Origin: Marchantia polymorpha subsp. ruderalis | Lineage: Eukaryota; Streptophyta; Marchantiopsida; Marchantiales; Marchantiaceae | Direction of reading: 5' to 3' | DNA length: 64,000 nucleotides | Assembly (NCBI GenBank): GCA_037833965.1 | Contig: AP031357.1 | Coordinates: 8,700,001-8,764,000, forward strand | In this document: piece after piece, positions 49,122 through 61,300 of the stretch | How positions within the stretch are numbered: the first letter of the stretch is position 1 | How the letters are laid out: each line of letters begins with the position of its first letter | The notes under the pieces: generated by a model | Told to the model about the DNA's origin: nothing | Database searches by the model: none | What the model saw: only the letters and a program-made list of their open reading frames with translations | Translations under genes and position numbers: made by a program

Positions 49122-49624
49122 TGTTGAAGACAAAACAATGTCATGTTCATATATATGTTGTGTATAATTAGTATCGGATTATGATTAACTCTAGTTGAGT
49201 TAATCCTAGGTAGAGCCTAAGTTAGAATTCACTATAGTTGGAGAGTTGGTCGCGTGGAGACTCAAGACTTTTGAGTGAATAATAGCTTTCAGTAGGTAGC
49301 TATGGCGTCCCTTTAGCTTCGGCTTGAATTCTCCCGAGTTGTGGAATAGACTTCGCTCTCCCGAGTTGTGGAATGGACTTCGCTCGACTTTATGTGAAAT
49401 TTTGTGTTTCATACTAGTAGGGTTATCACGACATTTTCACTTGAAGTCGTGATACATTTGTGTATGTATGCGCTTGGTACCTATATATGTGTAAATGTCA
49501 ATATGACATGTGAGCAACATCGAAGGTTTATCACATGTATGTATACATGCATATATAGTTAGAGTTTAGGAATTTATGTTTAGTAGCTGATCGTCTATCA
49601 TCCAACCAAGATACGATTCCAACA
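49122..49624 (+). mobile_element. Probable decayed LTR of a retrotransposon
   Basis: A segment beginning TGTTGAAGA and ending TTCCAACA has the TG...CA ends and terminal inverted TGTTG/CAACA-like bases common in Copia LTRs. About 11 bp after it, TTGGTATTAGAAAC resembles the primer-binding site for initiator Met tRNA (TGGTATCAGAGC). No matching second LTR was found within the window, so this may be a solo or truncated element. The ends are inferred. Confidence 0.4.
49331..49384 (+). repeat. 27-bp tandem duplication inside the probable LTR
   Basis: Two adjacent 27-bp units starting CTCCCGAGTTGTGGAAT differ at one base (ATAGACTT versus ATGGACTT). Confidence 0.9.
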
Positions 49625-49649
49625 CCGCTGTGGCTTGGTATTAGAAACT

Positions 49650-51700
49650 TCAATACTTATTCAATCAAGACACGTGGACACAAAGGAGTCGGTAGAACAG
49701 ACTTGGCTTATTTCCACAACCTTTCTAGACATATAAAAGCTGAATGTTGTCGACAAAGTCGCCCTGTTACAACGGGAAGGTTATAGCGACATGAGCCAAT
49801 CATGAACGTGCAATCCATCTAACACTGGTATGAACACAAACCAAATTATCCTAAACAGATGGGATAGCTTATATAGAAATCCAAATAAAAATTTTGTGAT
49901 TAATGCATTGTAAATGGGAAAATTTTATTAGCATAGTATACCTTTGGTGTGTTTTTAAAATAATTTTTTTAAAGAATTTATCATAACGTTGATATGGATT
50001 AGATTTCATATATAATCAAATAATTAAGTATATTTTTATCAATTAAATTCAATACATGATAACATCTGAAATTTTATGCCACTCCATATACATGATTCTG
50101 ATAGTTATCTTAAATTGAAAAAAGTAAATAAATCCATTTGGATTCAGTAGCGAAATTAGCAGGAGACTAACAATTCAAGACCAAAAAAAGGCATAATACA
50201 AATAAATAAAAAACAAGGTCGACGTATTTTAAACGAGGTAATTTTGAAATGTTCAAGTGTTTTTTATATCTGGATAATTTATTTTAAAAATGACTTAACC
50301 CAAATTATATGTTTGAAATGTTTTACCAGAGTGTTCAAGATTCAGATGATAACTGTTCAGGATTCTTTGTGCAGTATTTTCCAATGGTCTAGCACGCTTA
50401 AAATTCTAATTACGCCCCCACTGAAACATCTGCATATCTGAACTTTGTGTACTTTTTAGATTATAAAATATCCTCCAATGTACTACCTTGGTTTTCGAGG
50501 TGTATTTAGTTATGACTGAAGAGTGTTTGTCAAAGATCATCTTTTGTTTTGCTTGTTTTAAAAGAAGGAAACTGACAAATTCATCTACTTTCTTGCAGAA
50601 CGACAAAGGAAAACATGACCTTGTGTACTCACAATATATGCGTACTGGTCGGCTGGTAAAGCAAAAGTCTGCGTAAATGCACGGAATAGAAAATGCTGAC
50701 AAAGGTCCAGTCCTTTGGAAGGAAGGAGACATGCAATGATTCCATCGTAGACAGAGGAAGAACTAACGGGCAGCCCTCATCATGTGGCACGACCAGTCGA
50801 AACGATGCATGGAAGACATATGGTTCCAACCGACTTTGATACCCCCGTCCTCTCCTCCACTTCTATAGCCGAGCATAGACTTCCCAAAGGTTTGGCTGCA
50901 GCGCAGTTCCATGTTACCCCCCTCGGGCCTGAGCCTACAGCAGCTCCTTTTCAGCAGTCTCGGTGTAATCACTACCCGCCTTCGTCGGCTGCTCAACTAC
51001 TGTACTCATGATTCCTGCACCGCATTTTGGTGGCAGTTTACGAATCCTTACTAACAGTATCTTGCTTCGACACACAATAATGGCTCAGGGATCTCTCCAT
51101 GAATCTGCATGACATTTTATGTCCTTTTTCTTGGGACAGTGGTTTTGATGCCTTCGAGACTTGACCACATAACTAGTAGTAAAATATTAGATTCACATGC
51201 ATTATGATGATCCTCCTTCACAGTGCATCATCAGTTTGATATTCTAGGGCGATAATTTAGCAAGGAATATTTTGACACAAATTTGGTGATTAGGTAACAA
51301 GGTCTTCGTTCGATAGCAGCCTTGCAGGTAGAACCTGAAATAAAGCCTTACTTTGACTTGCATCATTACCCTCTGTGACAACGCGACATCGTTAGATCTA
51401 CAACCATAACGTGTGCAATGGCAACTCGCTTATCTAACTGCGTTGACGGTTACCAGAAACTAACCTTTTCCAAAGTTATAGAATACGGCCAATGAGTCCA
51501 ACAGATGCTTAGAAGTGGACAGAGCCTAGCATAGCAATTGTATTCACACGGGTTTCGGGGGAATGAACACATATTCCAGACTAACCTTGCTATCCAGTGC
51601 AATGTATTTAAGAACCTTGTAAACACGTTCAGCTTCTAAATGAGTACATTTCTGTGTCAGTCGTTTCAAGGCAGTGATGAATATAATCTAAAATTAAAAT
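49650..51700. other. Intergenic DNA, no gene recognised
   Basis: AT-rich to about 50500, then mixed. Small overlapping frames on both strands (50244-51011) have no recognisable domain. Confidence 0.45.
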
Positions 51701-51704
51701 CTTT

Positions 51705-51776
51705 TCCGTTGCCGGGACTTGAACCCGGGTCGCTCGGGTGAGAGCCGAGTATCCTGACCAACTAGACTACAACGGA
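51705..51776 (-). tRNA. trnE-CUC: tRNA-Glu (anticodon CUC), copy 2
   Basis: Full 72-nt cloverleaf on the minus strand, identical to copy 1 except for one D-loop base and one T-loop base. The T loop TTCAAGT matches the TTCRANY consensus, so both internal promoter boxes look intact. A TTTT terminator begins within a few bases of the 3' end. There is no intron and CCA is not encoded. It is divergent from MsrB copy 2, as in copy 1. Confidence 0.96.
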
Positions 51777-52688
51777 GAAGTTGTTACACACGTAGCACTC
51801 TATGAACAGATTTGTTATTTAAAATCAACAAACAATGTGAACGGAGATTTATTCAACCACTTCTGCCTTCGAGGAGAGAAGGAGCGGACAAGGGGTCGCT
51901 TTTCTGACTCAGCTGCAGCACCTTCACCATCGCCCGGACGGAATCACGTGGCTCTCAGTCGCCCGCGCTCGCTCAGTAAGAGGACACGTCGGCCTTTCGG
52001 ATTCTCCGTTCCGAATGCCGCCCTCCGTCGTCGTCGTCGTCGTCACCACCGTGGCTTCCCCGTCAAGCCATCGCTCGTGTCAGTCCCCACTCCAGAGGCT
52101 GTGGGATCCTCGAGCCTCGTCCGCATCTGTCGAATCGTGCTGTCGATGCCCGGCGTCCAAATCTGCGACGAGAGTGACGAGGTGAGGTCGGTCTACTGGC
52201 AATTGACAGGAATTCGATTGCACCGCTTTCTTTATTTTTTCGAGTCGCATAGCTTGATTGAGGTGATTTGTTGCTGCAGCTTTTTGGATTTCGGCGAATG
52301 CATTCGTTATCTGTGGTAGTTTTGCGAGTCTTGGGCATTTTTAAGGAATTGGCCGCAGATGCGAGCTCCGTGGAAGTCGTTGCTGAGAAGTTGGAAATTT
52401 ATTTGTTCCGCTTTGGTTTGTTGTTTTCAAGTTGCCGGCTTGGCGTCGATGTAACCGAAGTTTGTGGATCGCATTACGTTTTTTGTGTTCTAGCGTTGTG
52501 TGTCAGAGGCAGAATGCCGAAGCCAAAGTTGGAATTTAAACTTGTCGCTTTTGTGGCAGGTGTGAAGGCGATCGACCTAAGACTCGCGAGGAGGAAAACA
52601 ATACGCTTGGAATTTCTTTGGGTAGTATCTGCTCTTAGGTTGTGAGTCAAGAAAATTATCCGCAGGCTTGAATCTCGAAGCTAAAGTC
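51777..52688 (+). promoter_or_regulatory. Promoter and 5' leader of MsrB copy 2, with upstream ORFs
   Basis: A leader exon ending at 52181 and an acceptor at 52638 (CTCTTAG, next exon from 52639) match those of copy 1. The ATG homologous to the copy 1 start is at 52146, but its exon is 36 nt long instead of 82. Read through the splice it stops at TGA 52669-52671, a 22-codon upstream ORF ending 17 nt before the MsrB ATG. A second ATG (52015) opens another upstream frame that includes a (GTC)6 run (about 52026-52044) and stops just after the splice. In the MsrB frame itself a TGA lies at 52175-52177. Confidence 0.55.
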
Positions 52689-54049
52689 ATGGATACGACA
52701 TCGTCTGCCTCAGACGGTGGTCCTGCCCTTAAGGCTCAGGAGGTTTCGGGCGATGGTAAGTTCCCAACGCCGCAGTTGCCTGTGATGGTGAGATCTCCAA
52801 ACGTTACGATATTCCATCAAAGCAAGCAATCGAAATGTCGGAATTAATCCGGTGCTTGGACGTAATGTCAAATGTACATATTTACAAATGTTTCTGACAT
52901 CGAATAGGATGTATGGATGGAAATTTTCCACGAGACTGGATGTGAGCTGCGTACCCACAGTAGGATATGTCTCTGAAGTATTCTTGAGTAAAATCTTGCA
53001 GAACAAGTAGACTTCAAATCCATGAGCGACTCAGAATGGCAAAATCGGCTGACGAAGGAGCAGTTTTACGTCGCACGAAAGAAAGGAACCGAGAGGGCAT
53101 TCACTGGGTGGGTTGCATATGTATTTCTCCTGTGTGGTATCCGCTTGCCGTGCCTACTTCTAGCCGTTTTCTTTACTTTTGTGTATGTTGAATGTCCAGG
53201 TCCCCTACTGCTAAGTTGGTATGGTGTACGAGAATCACTCTAACTCGCTGATTCTGTGCAGTGAGTATTGGAATACGAAGACCCCTGGAACGTATACGTG
53301 CGCATGCTGCGACACACCACTTTTCGAGTAAGTAAGCGAGCTCATGGTCATGATTGATTGAAGCTTATTGCGTCTGTCTGCTGGGTCTTGATCAAGCAAC
53401 TTAGCAAGTGCTGCTATGTGTTTAAGTTCATTAGTAGTGAGAGTTTGTGTTACGAGCAAGGGCCAGTTAAGATTAGATTTACCGCGGGGTTCTACGCTGA
53501 CGAGTTCTATGGTCTATGGTAGAATGCCGCACGGTACCTATTTGTAACCACAAGTGTCGATTACTGCAGCTCATCTACCAAGTTTGATAGCGGCACGGGC
53601 TGGCCTTCATACTGGCAACCAATTGGAAACAGTGTAAAATCTGCAAGAGATGTGTCCAATCCGTTTATGCCACGTACAGAGGTGCTGTGTGTCAAATGTG
53701 ATGCACACCTTGGGCATGTCTTCGATGATGGTCCTCATCCTACCGGAGAACGTTACTGTATCAATAGGTATGGAAAAAGTTTGAGCTTGAGTTTTCCAGC
53801 TATGTTTTTCTGCGTTATTGCTTTGTCTTGGGTCCGAAGAAAGTGACAACTGCTGACGCTTGGTTCTATTACGAGGTACAGAAATATGATTTTTTCACAA
53901 TATACTCAGTGCTCTTGTTGATCTCTCGTTGTGTGCATCGTCTTGTAGTTCAAACTTGAACGCTAAGTTGTGTGCTTGGATGCTCATACTTACCCTTCTT
54001 CTCTGAACGGTGCAGTGCATGTCTCAAGCTGAAACCAGAACAAACGTGA
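52689..54049 (+). CDS. MSRB: Methionine-R-sulfoxide reductase B, copy 2, probably cytosolic
   Basis: Exons 52689-52755, 53002-53107, 53262-53327, 53570-53767 and 54016-54049 join to 156 codons. Lengths (67, 106, 66, 198, 34) and phases are identical to the core exons of copy 1. I count 124 of 156 identical residues. Zinc cysteines are C71-x2-C74 and C120-x2-C123, GTGWPS lacks the resolving Cys, and the catalytic Cys is C143 in RYCINS. An extra Cys occurs at 148 (Ser in copy 1), which could act in disulfide recycling; that is speculation. The upstream leader is closed by an in-frame TGA, so no targeting extension is available and the product is predicted to stay in the cytosol. Its translation may be damped by the leader ORFs. 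Confidence 0.93.
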
Positions 54050-57000
54050 AGCCGGATGTGAAGGCAGTCAGTGACTGCCTTTACATCAGGTGTTGATGGT
54101 TTCTTATACCCTCGTATGTCAGCTCGGACAGCAATAGGTCGAAGCTGAACGTCCTCACTTAAGACATTTGTGGATGCCTCGGATATGGTAAATGAGGACT
54201 ATATTGATTACTTGTTACACCGTGAACTCCTTGAAATCCCTAGTGTTGTAAATTAAAGTGTCACTTCCTTGCATATCCTATATAATGTCTATACGACGAT
54301 TGCAAGTTGTAAAAACTAACCTGGCGCATATTTCATGCTCCATGTTCACTGAAATAGTAGTACAGTATCAAAATATTCAAAATGTTGATTTGAAGACAAC
54401 CTTATATAGACCGGATGACGGAAAGGATAGTTGGTGATTGATTGCATCCAGTTCATATGGTTGATCAGTGGAAGTGATTGCTCTTTCTCCTTTTTCGTAT
54501 CGAATCTGGAAGTGAAGCTCTTCTCAGTCAAAGCTACGCTCTTGAGCTTCGAACATTGCAATGAAGACGGTACGTGGAAAGAGAAGTCTTGACTGACATG
54601 TGTAGCCAAAATGAAGCACTCAACGATGATAGAGAAAGAGGTTTTCACTCGTTCCGTTACGTTCAGTCATTCTCGGGCGTACTCAAGAATTTCCGCGCGG
54701 TCGGGAAAGGTAGCCTCTGTTTTTTTAACTCCTTTGACCCACAACCTGAAGATTCGTAGGTCATTCAGTCTATGCAGAAATGCTTGGACACTGTTCAGCA
54801 ACAGCTCTATTGTGGATTGGTATTTTGTCCGGAGGATGGGAAGTAGGGACCACGCGAACATTAAGCTTTTTAAAACTCCGGTACAGCTGAGAAGATAGAA
54901 AGTGGAACCGAACCCTACTTGTTGCGAACGTCAGTCTAGTGCAAGTGTCACGGTCATCTCTTGGTAAATTGCGACTGTACAACTGATCTGATCGTTTAAG
55001 CCTCAATTCTTGTCTGGACTTTTCAGCCTAAACATCACTAACCGTGCGCTGATGTTGTATGACAAGATCGACATTGACTGCGAAGAAAACGTGGAGACTA
55101 CACGAGCGGGAAAGAAATGAATAAATAGATAAATAAATGTTGTGACAAGTAAAACTCGGATTGTTTTTGTTGAAAGCTCGGCCAACTACCACGCAATAGA
55201 AAAATCTTCTTCCATATCCTCAATTGCAAAGTTAATAGTGAGCGTAATTCAATTTAGCCATCATACACTATTATCTTCAAGAGTTTATTATGTACACCCG
55301 TACCTCAAAACTTTTCTGAGTTTTGTTTAAGTTTCTTGTTCACAATCTCAATCCACCAAGGGGGAGTGTAAAGAAAAGAAAGTTTTGATCGTACCGAGAC
55401 ATTGAAAGCTGCTTGGGACCTGCAGTAGTAGCCTGAAGAGCGATGTGACCTACATTAGACTCTTGGACGGAAGCTTGTCACAGTGGAATGTGAACAAAGC
55501 AGTTGAGATTGGAATTGGCGTCAGTAGTTTGAGTTTGTAGCTTATTTCAGTAGCCGGTCATCGTCAATCATTCCTCGAACATGTTCCCATCTTCGACGTA
55601 AACAACATCATCGAACGATTTTGGCCTTACCCACCGAAATGTCCACCCACTTAGTCCATCGTAATTTAGATTCCTGCAAAATTCGAACCCCTTAAACTGC
55701 GGAACTGTTTGTTCTTGTTTGCACCTCTTGGGAACCAACATTGCCCTCAAGGCAGGTTCCATCTCAGTGCAGATGACAAATTTGAGATTTGTTTCTTGCT
55801 CTGCACACATCGAAAAGTGTATGCAATTTCCAGGCAGGTAACTAGGGACGTGTCTGACTTTCGTCTCCCAACAATATAGAACTTTGTCTGTTCAATGTGT
55901 TCACTGGAGGTTTATTGGATGCTTGGCTTAACAGGTCCAAGATGTCAGCTGTAAAGAAGATGGTGTACCTCTATCACTCATAGTCAGAAAGGAAGGCATC
56001 GAAGGCAACAGAAGCTCTTGAGATGATCACACCGACAAGTGTGCCTCTATGGTGCTACTTTGCATTTGAATATTGACAAAGTTCTTGGTATGCAGATCAC
56101 GTTTTGGTCTGATCTGCATGTCTCCAAACCTGATCATCATGTCCTTTTATGTTCCTCTCCAGCAGGAAAAAGTCTGGATGTTCATTGTACAAACTAGACC
56201 TTCCATAGGAACGAACGGATCTTACTCATACTGAATCTTAAGCCTGCCTTTTCTGCCCACCGTAGCAGTCACCTCACAGCTGCTCAAGATAACAATAACG
56301 CATGGTTGAAGTTAGAACTCGACAGCCAAGCAGAAGTCTCCACGATTGTCGAAAACCGTGGAACGTTCATGAAATACATGGACTGCTAATTTGCCCGCCT
56401 CTTCGTCAGAGAAAAATGGTTGTTGCTGTAAGCCTGACGTTCGACTTTTCTTGCTCGGGCATGCTATGGAGTAGACATGCTGTTAGACTGCGATTAATGA
56501 ACTGTGAGCCGCAAATTGAAGTCAAGTGAATGTGCTTAAGAAGCAGATTTTTTCCTTTTGTCCTGAGCTTTGGTCGAAAGTGCTTTTTTTTTGCTTTCGT
56601 TTGTTCAACACGAGGTGTAACCGTCATACCTGTGCAGCGCAATACAAATACGATAGCAGAAAAGGCGTTGTACATCTTATAAGTATCATTCTATTCAACA
56701 CATTTTAATCACTGGACTAGGTCTGCAGATTACACTCTACAAGAACAATTTACCAACTTTGACTACTAAATAGCTGTAAAATGTATTTCCGTCTTGAGAG
56801 CTGAATGGTTAATATAGAAGTTATCTGGAATTGGAAGTAGTTGACATCAAAATGGCCGTGCATACGAATTACCTGATTTGACATACTTCACTGATGTCGT
56901 AATTTTATATTAGAAAAAGAGGAGGAAGAGAAAATAATCGAACTTCAATCTGAATCTAATCCGAGTTAATCAACATTATGCGATGATAATCTAGAGATCA

Positions 57001-57640
57001 TGAACTAGATTTTGAACAGACGTTATCTTCTTCGATGAACATCGTAGGGCCAAAACGATCGAGAATGGAATTCACCGTAGACTTTATGAGACAAAGGCAT
57101 CGAGTATGCTGAGTCGTTCCTCCGGCCAAAATTTGAATATCTGTAAATAGTAGCTATTGCCAGAAAATCCCATTCGTCTATATAAGTAGACAACATCACT
57201 ATGCAAACGGGGAATCTTTTCTCCCACTTGTAGACCAGGTGGCTCACACCGTCAATGGCCCAGTCAAAGGTAGATAGAGCGTTCGGAAGCTTCCGATATA
57301 TATGTAGGAGGTCCCATCATTCTGGGCAGGAGGAATCCCCAGACCGAGCAGACAAAACCATCAGAAACTCGAGCTCAAATAGAAACTCACCTGATGTAAC
57401 TTCACTTTCACCTCAACCATGCAACCAACATCAGCATTCTACAATCATGGAGACATGCTGAAATTTGCAAGAGTTTGAGAACAATGGTAGAGTAGAGATG
57501 CTATGAATTTACAGGAGTAGAGTGGAGCCAGAGCAACCCTCCAGACTGGTCATAGGGCGAACTGATTATGAGTTTCGGGACACACTTATTCTATCTTCTA
57601 GACTCGATCTGAGCTACGCAGTTGTTATTGTTAGACACGA
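54050..57640. other. MsrB copy 2 downstream DNA, no gene recognised
   Basis: Holds the conserved downstream part of the duplicated segment. A minus-strand 80-codon frame (55568-55810) ends with a protein-like GWTFRWVRPKSFDD stretch but is broken in the paralogous position. A 10-bp palindrome ATGCAGATCA/TGATCTGCAT lies at 56090-56119. Beyond about 56100 nothing is supported. Confidence 0.4.
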
Positions 57641-58320
57641 ACACTTCCAGAGTGTGTCGTTTATTGGGAAGGGGCCATAATTGGGAAGAGCGAGGTCAGG
57701 CCCGGTGGACTTTTGGTCCAACTAAATGCGGCCCCGGTCCCACAGTCTGGCCTTTTCCTACCACGGAGGATCCAATCGGGTAAATTATCGCCCACCGTCT
57801 GTATCCGGTCAGAAGTGAAAAGCGGGGCGGGGCCGAGGAACCCGGAATGCGATGCGAAGACGGGAGGAGCGAGGATAGCCGGGCACGATCCGGGCTCATG
57901 GGTCCCATCATAGGCCCATGCTCTGCGCAGGCTGGCACTCCTGCCGGGCACGGACACTTGGCAGCCGGAAGCAGCCAGCTGCGAAGCCGACGCGCGCGAG
58001 AAGGCTCGCGCGGCCAAGTGGCCAGTGGATAGGGCGGCCTCACGTGCCCAGGTGGAGAGTCTTGCCGCATCGCTGCCCTCGCTGGCCAAACACCTCATCC
58101 GTGCCCAGTCATACGTCATGGCCTGCGCTCTGACCCCGCGCTTTTGCGCCCGCTCCGTCCCGACCGGTCCCAAGGTCGAACTGCGTCGCCCCTCCTGCGG
58201 GATCGCAGTCATCGACTGTCAGAACTGATTCCGTCCGTCCATCCATCCATCCATATATCCATCCACCCATCGTCGTGTTCGTTCGGTCCGTCGTGACCGT
58301 AGGTTTGGAGAACAAAGATG
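57641..58320. other. Isolated GC-rich island with long overlapping frames
   Basis: About 650 bp of GC-rich DNA with abrupt edges in AT-rich surroundings. Frames of up to 183 codons (57661-58212, minus) and 124 codons are open on both strands, which GC-rich DNA gives by chance. None has a recognisable motif. A small GC hairpin (CGCGCGAG/CTCGCGCG) sits near 57990-58010. It could be a CpG-rich promoter, an inserted fragment, or an exon of an unknown gene. Confidence 0.35.
58231..58270. repeat. CCGT/CCAT tetranucleotide repeat
   Basis: Imperfect run of CCGT and CCAT units with one TATA interruption. Confidence 0.85.
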
Positions 58321-61300
58321 GGCAACTTGTAATATACCCGAGACAAATGAATCACCCCTTTTAATCCTACACCAATAGCCTGGGGCTAAACCCAGTAGTT
58401 TATATGAGAGAATAAAGTATTATACTATTGATTGTAATTAAATGACGTGGTTGCTCGACTCTAGATATCACCGGGAAGTGGTTTAATTAGAAAAATGTAA
58501 ACATATGGGCCAAAGTAGAAAACGAATGGAAAAGAAGAAGGAACAAATATGGCATATATTATTTATTGCAATTGTGATGATTGCGAACTTGATTCTACCA
58601 TTTCAGATGTGAGAACTAAAATGTGTAAGCTCTAAGTGGGCAGTTGATGTCGACGGCAGAAAGTGCAGTGATGCACATACAGCAGAAGTCTACGTGCAGA
58701 CCGTGAAGTCAAAATGTTTGTTTCTTGTGAAGACAAGGCAATAGCGATTCCAATATGAACAGCCAAAGTATATGAAAAGTCAAGTTCAAGCCCAAAAAAC
58801 ACTCCACAATCTATTATATTAACGAAATGAATGTTCGTTTACCTTTGACGAATGTTCGTTTTGTTCATCATGCCTTTTACACAACTGATCAGCGGTATTT
58901 TTATTGCAACAATGCTTTTGATTATCCAAAATTATCGGCTTTAGACGGGACCTGAAAACTCTCGAGCAGAGAAAAGATATTTGTCAGGATATTTGTTGCC
59001 CACAGTACCGATCGGAACATAGTACTGAAGGGAATAAGGAAGGAGCAACGAAATCAATCCGTGCTCGTGAAAAGAGCACAGAATCCGCTTATCCTTGGGG
59101 CAAAATAGGCTTATCACTCTTGAAACATTGCAGTCGAATCGAATCGAATCGAATCGAATCCGTAAGCACCGGCAATGCAAAGGGGGACCCAAGTGGATAC
59201 CCCCAAACATATATGAATATATGCAAACGTACAGTTGCGAATGTGCGATACCTTCGAGATGAAACAGGGACCAACTTCGTACAAAATGTCACCCTGAATG
59301 TTTTAACTAATATTTGCAGGCCGTATCCGCCCTCGAGTCAGATATTTGCATACTGAGAATTTCACATCGTCTTACTATTACTGTGCATGCATGATCGCAA
59401 TCATCAATGAACGAAGTCATCGGCCTTTGACCTTCCTTCCTTCCGTCCCCTCCTCCAGCGGGATAGCGATTCCAGAGTCCAGGAGATTACCAGAAAATCA
59501 AACCGACGATTTTCCAGCATTAACCACCAGCACGATAGGATAGTGCTGCCCCTGCTCGCAGTAAATATGTGCATCGAAAAAACAACATTTATGTCAAAAT
59601 ATTGCTCACATCCCTCACCAGTCAGTACGTGCACGGGGGACGTGGAGGAGTGACGTGGCAGAGTGGAGGGGAGAGTGACGGGGCATGACGGGGACTTCCG
59701 GGTAGTGCCGGGAAGTGCCGTCGAGGGCTGTCCGAGCAGAAGGGTCCCGGCGGGATCCCGTCACTAAATCCGGCTCCCGTGCGTTGCCCACGGCCCCAAA
59801 CTCGCGAAACGACGACGGCGCGGAAGGAGGAGGGGACAGAGACACAGAATGATCCAGCGGTCCTTCCCTCACAGAGCCCGAGACCTCCCTCACCGTGTTT
59901 GTTGAGCTTTTATCTGCCAGTTGTCGGATCTTTTATCGACGGCCGAAGAGCAGGAATGGGCCAGCCTGACTCGCATCGGACGGCTTGAAGCGAGGTATGG
60001 GGCACCTCTCGTGACCTCAACTTTAGACATCACTTCCCCGGCTTTAGCAACCGATGAGAAAATTAATATAATTCAAAAGGTTAAAAAAATAAATATTCAG
60101 AAGAAAAAAATTAAATCTTCTTGCCATTGGGGCCTACCTCCATGTTCATAGTTTGTTTCATCACTGAATGGCTTGATGGGTCTTACATCCCTTTTTGGGT
60201 TTGATTACTGGCTGCCCGCGGGTCTCCTTGATCTTAAATAACAATAGAAAATGACCGACCTTAATAAATGCACAATAGACCTATTTCTTACCCAGGCGTG
60301 TATGGTTTTCACAGCCCAGTTAGAAAGTCGGATACGGTCGACTACAGTGCAGAAGAAACCTAACTCCGTTCTGTGAATTGCCATGACAGTTACGTAGTAG
60401 GCCTTGTTTTGATAGGAGCATGCAGACCAGCAATGGGTGTAAGAAAGAAACCCCGAGTGGCTAGCCAAACCAAGAGTCGAGTTAGGGTGGGGGATCCCAC
60501 GCGACCACAGTCGAGTAAGGTGATGCCATCCATCATCTTCGTGGGTCAGCAGTTCGTAGTCTTTATCCGAACTTGGTAACTGGATGGACCGAACTGGGTT
60601 ACGCCGTTGGACAGAGTACGAAAAGCACAGGAAGGCGCCATCCGTCGAGGCTTACGACGTTGGATCAATCCGAGGGCCAGTCAAGGGGAAAGACGTACCG
60701 TTGCGCCAACAAAAGTGTGAGAGACTGGTCAAGCGGTTGACAGACAGGTTACCGCAGTCCGACCGAAGAGTGACATTCTTGGCATGATGATAAAAAATCT
60801 GGAGCTGGGGGAAAGCCATTGTAGAATCGAGAACCGAGTGCAGCACAGCGCAGGAGTGGTAGATGTGTGCCCATCGGTCGGGCAGGATTGCTGCATTGGC
60901 AGATTGAAGGTACTCAGTAGTAGTAGTACTTAAGCGTCGTCGGTCTCGATTGAGATCTTTTAAAAACCGTTTAGATGAGAAGAATCAGTGACCGACCGAA
61001 TCTGCTCGAGGTCGGTTCGATTTGGTGGATAGGGTGGCGATAGACTGGATTAGTTAGATTTTCGTTAGTGAGCTGGAGGAGGAGGTAATTTTATAACATC
61101 TAACGAGGGATGCCTGTAGAAAACTGGGCGAGGGAGTGATTTGTGCCCTCGGAGCAGATCTAGTAACGAGATCCACAATGGCTGGCACAGGAAGACGAAT
61201 CCGCGCAGGGTTAAAGAAGGAATATGGCTTGCCAATCTCGGAGCTGCATCATCATCATCATCTGCCTTGGGGAGCAACTGGACCGAACCCATGGATGATG

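Larger units (their letters stand above)
51705..56050. repeat. Paralogous segment, copy 2 (tRNA-Glu + MsrB + downstream DNA)
   Basis: Counterpart of 35566-40120, about 16 kb away in the same orientation, with the CWC21-like and Rpr2-like genes between the copies. The downstream match is still legible near 55530-55960 (AGCC/GGCC-GGTCAT, GGCAGGTAAC, AGATGTCAGCTG). Confidence 0.8.

Noticed and set aside
51738..52319. 193-codon plus-strand frame overlapping the second tRNA-Glu
   Set aside because: It starts inside the tRNA gene, crosses the leader exon donor and is not in frame with MsrB; it has no counterpart in copy 1.
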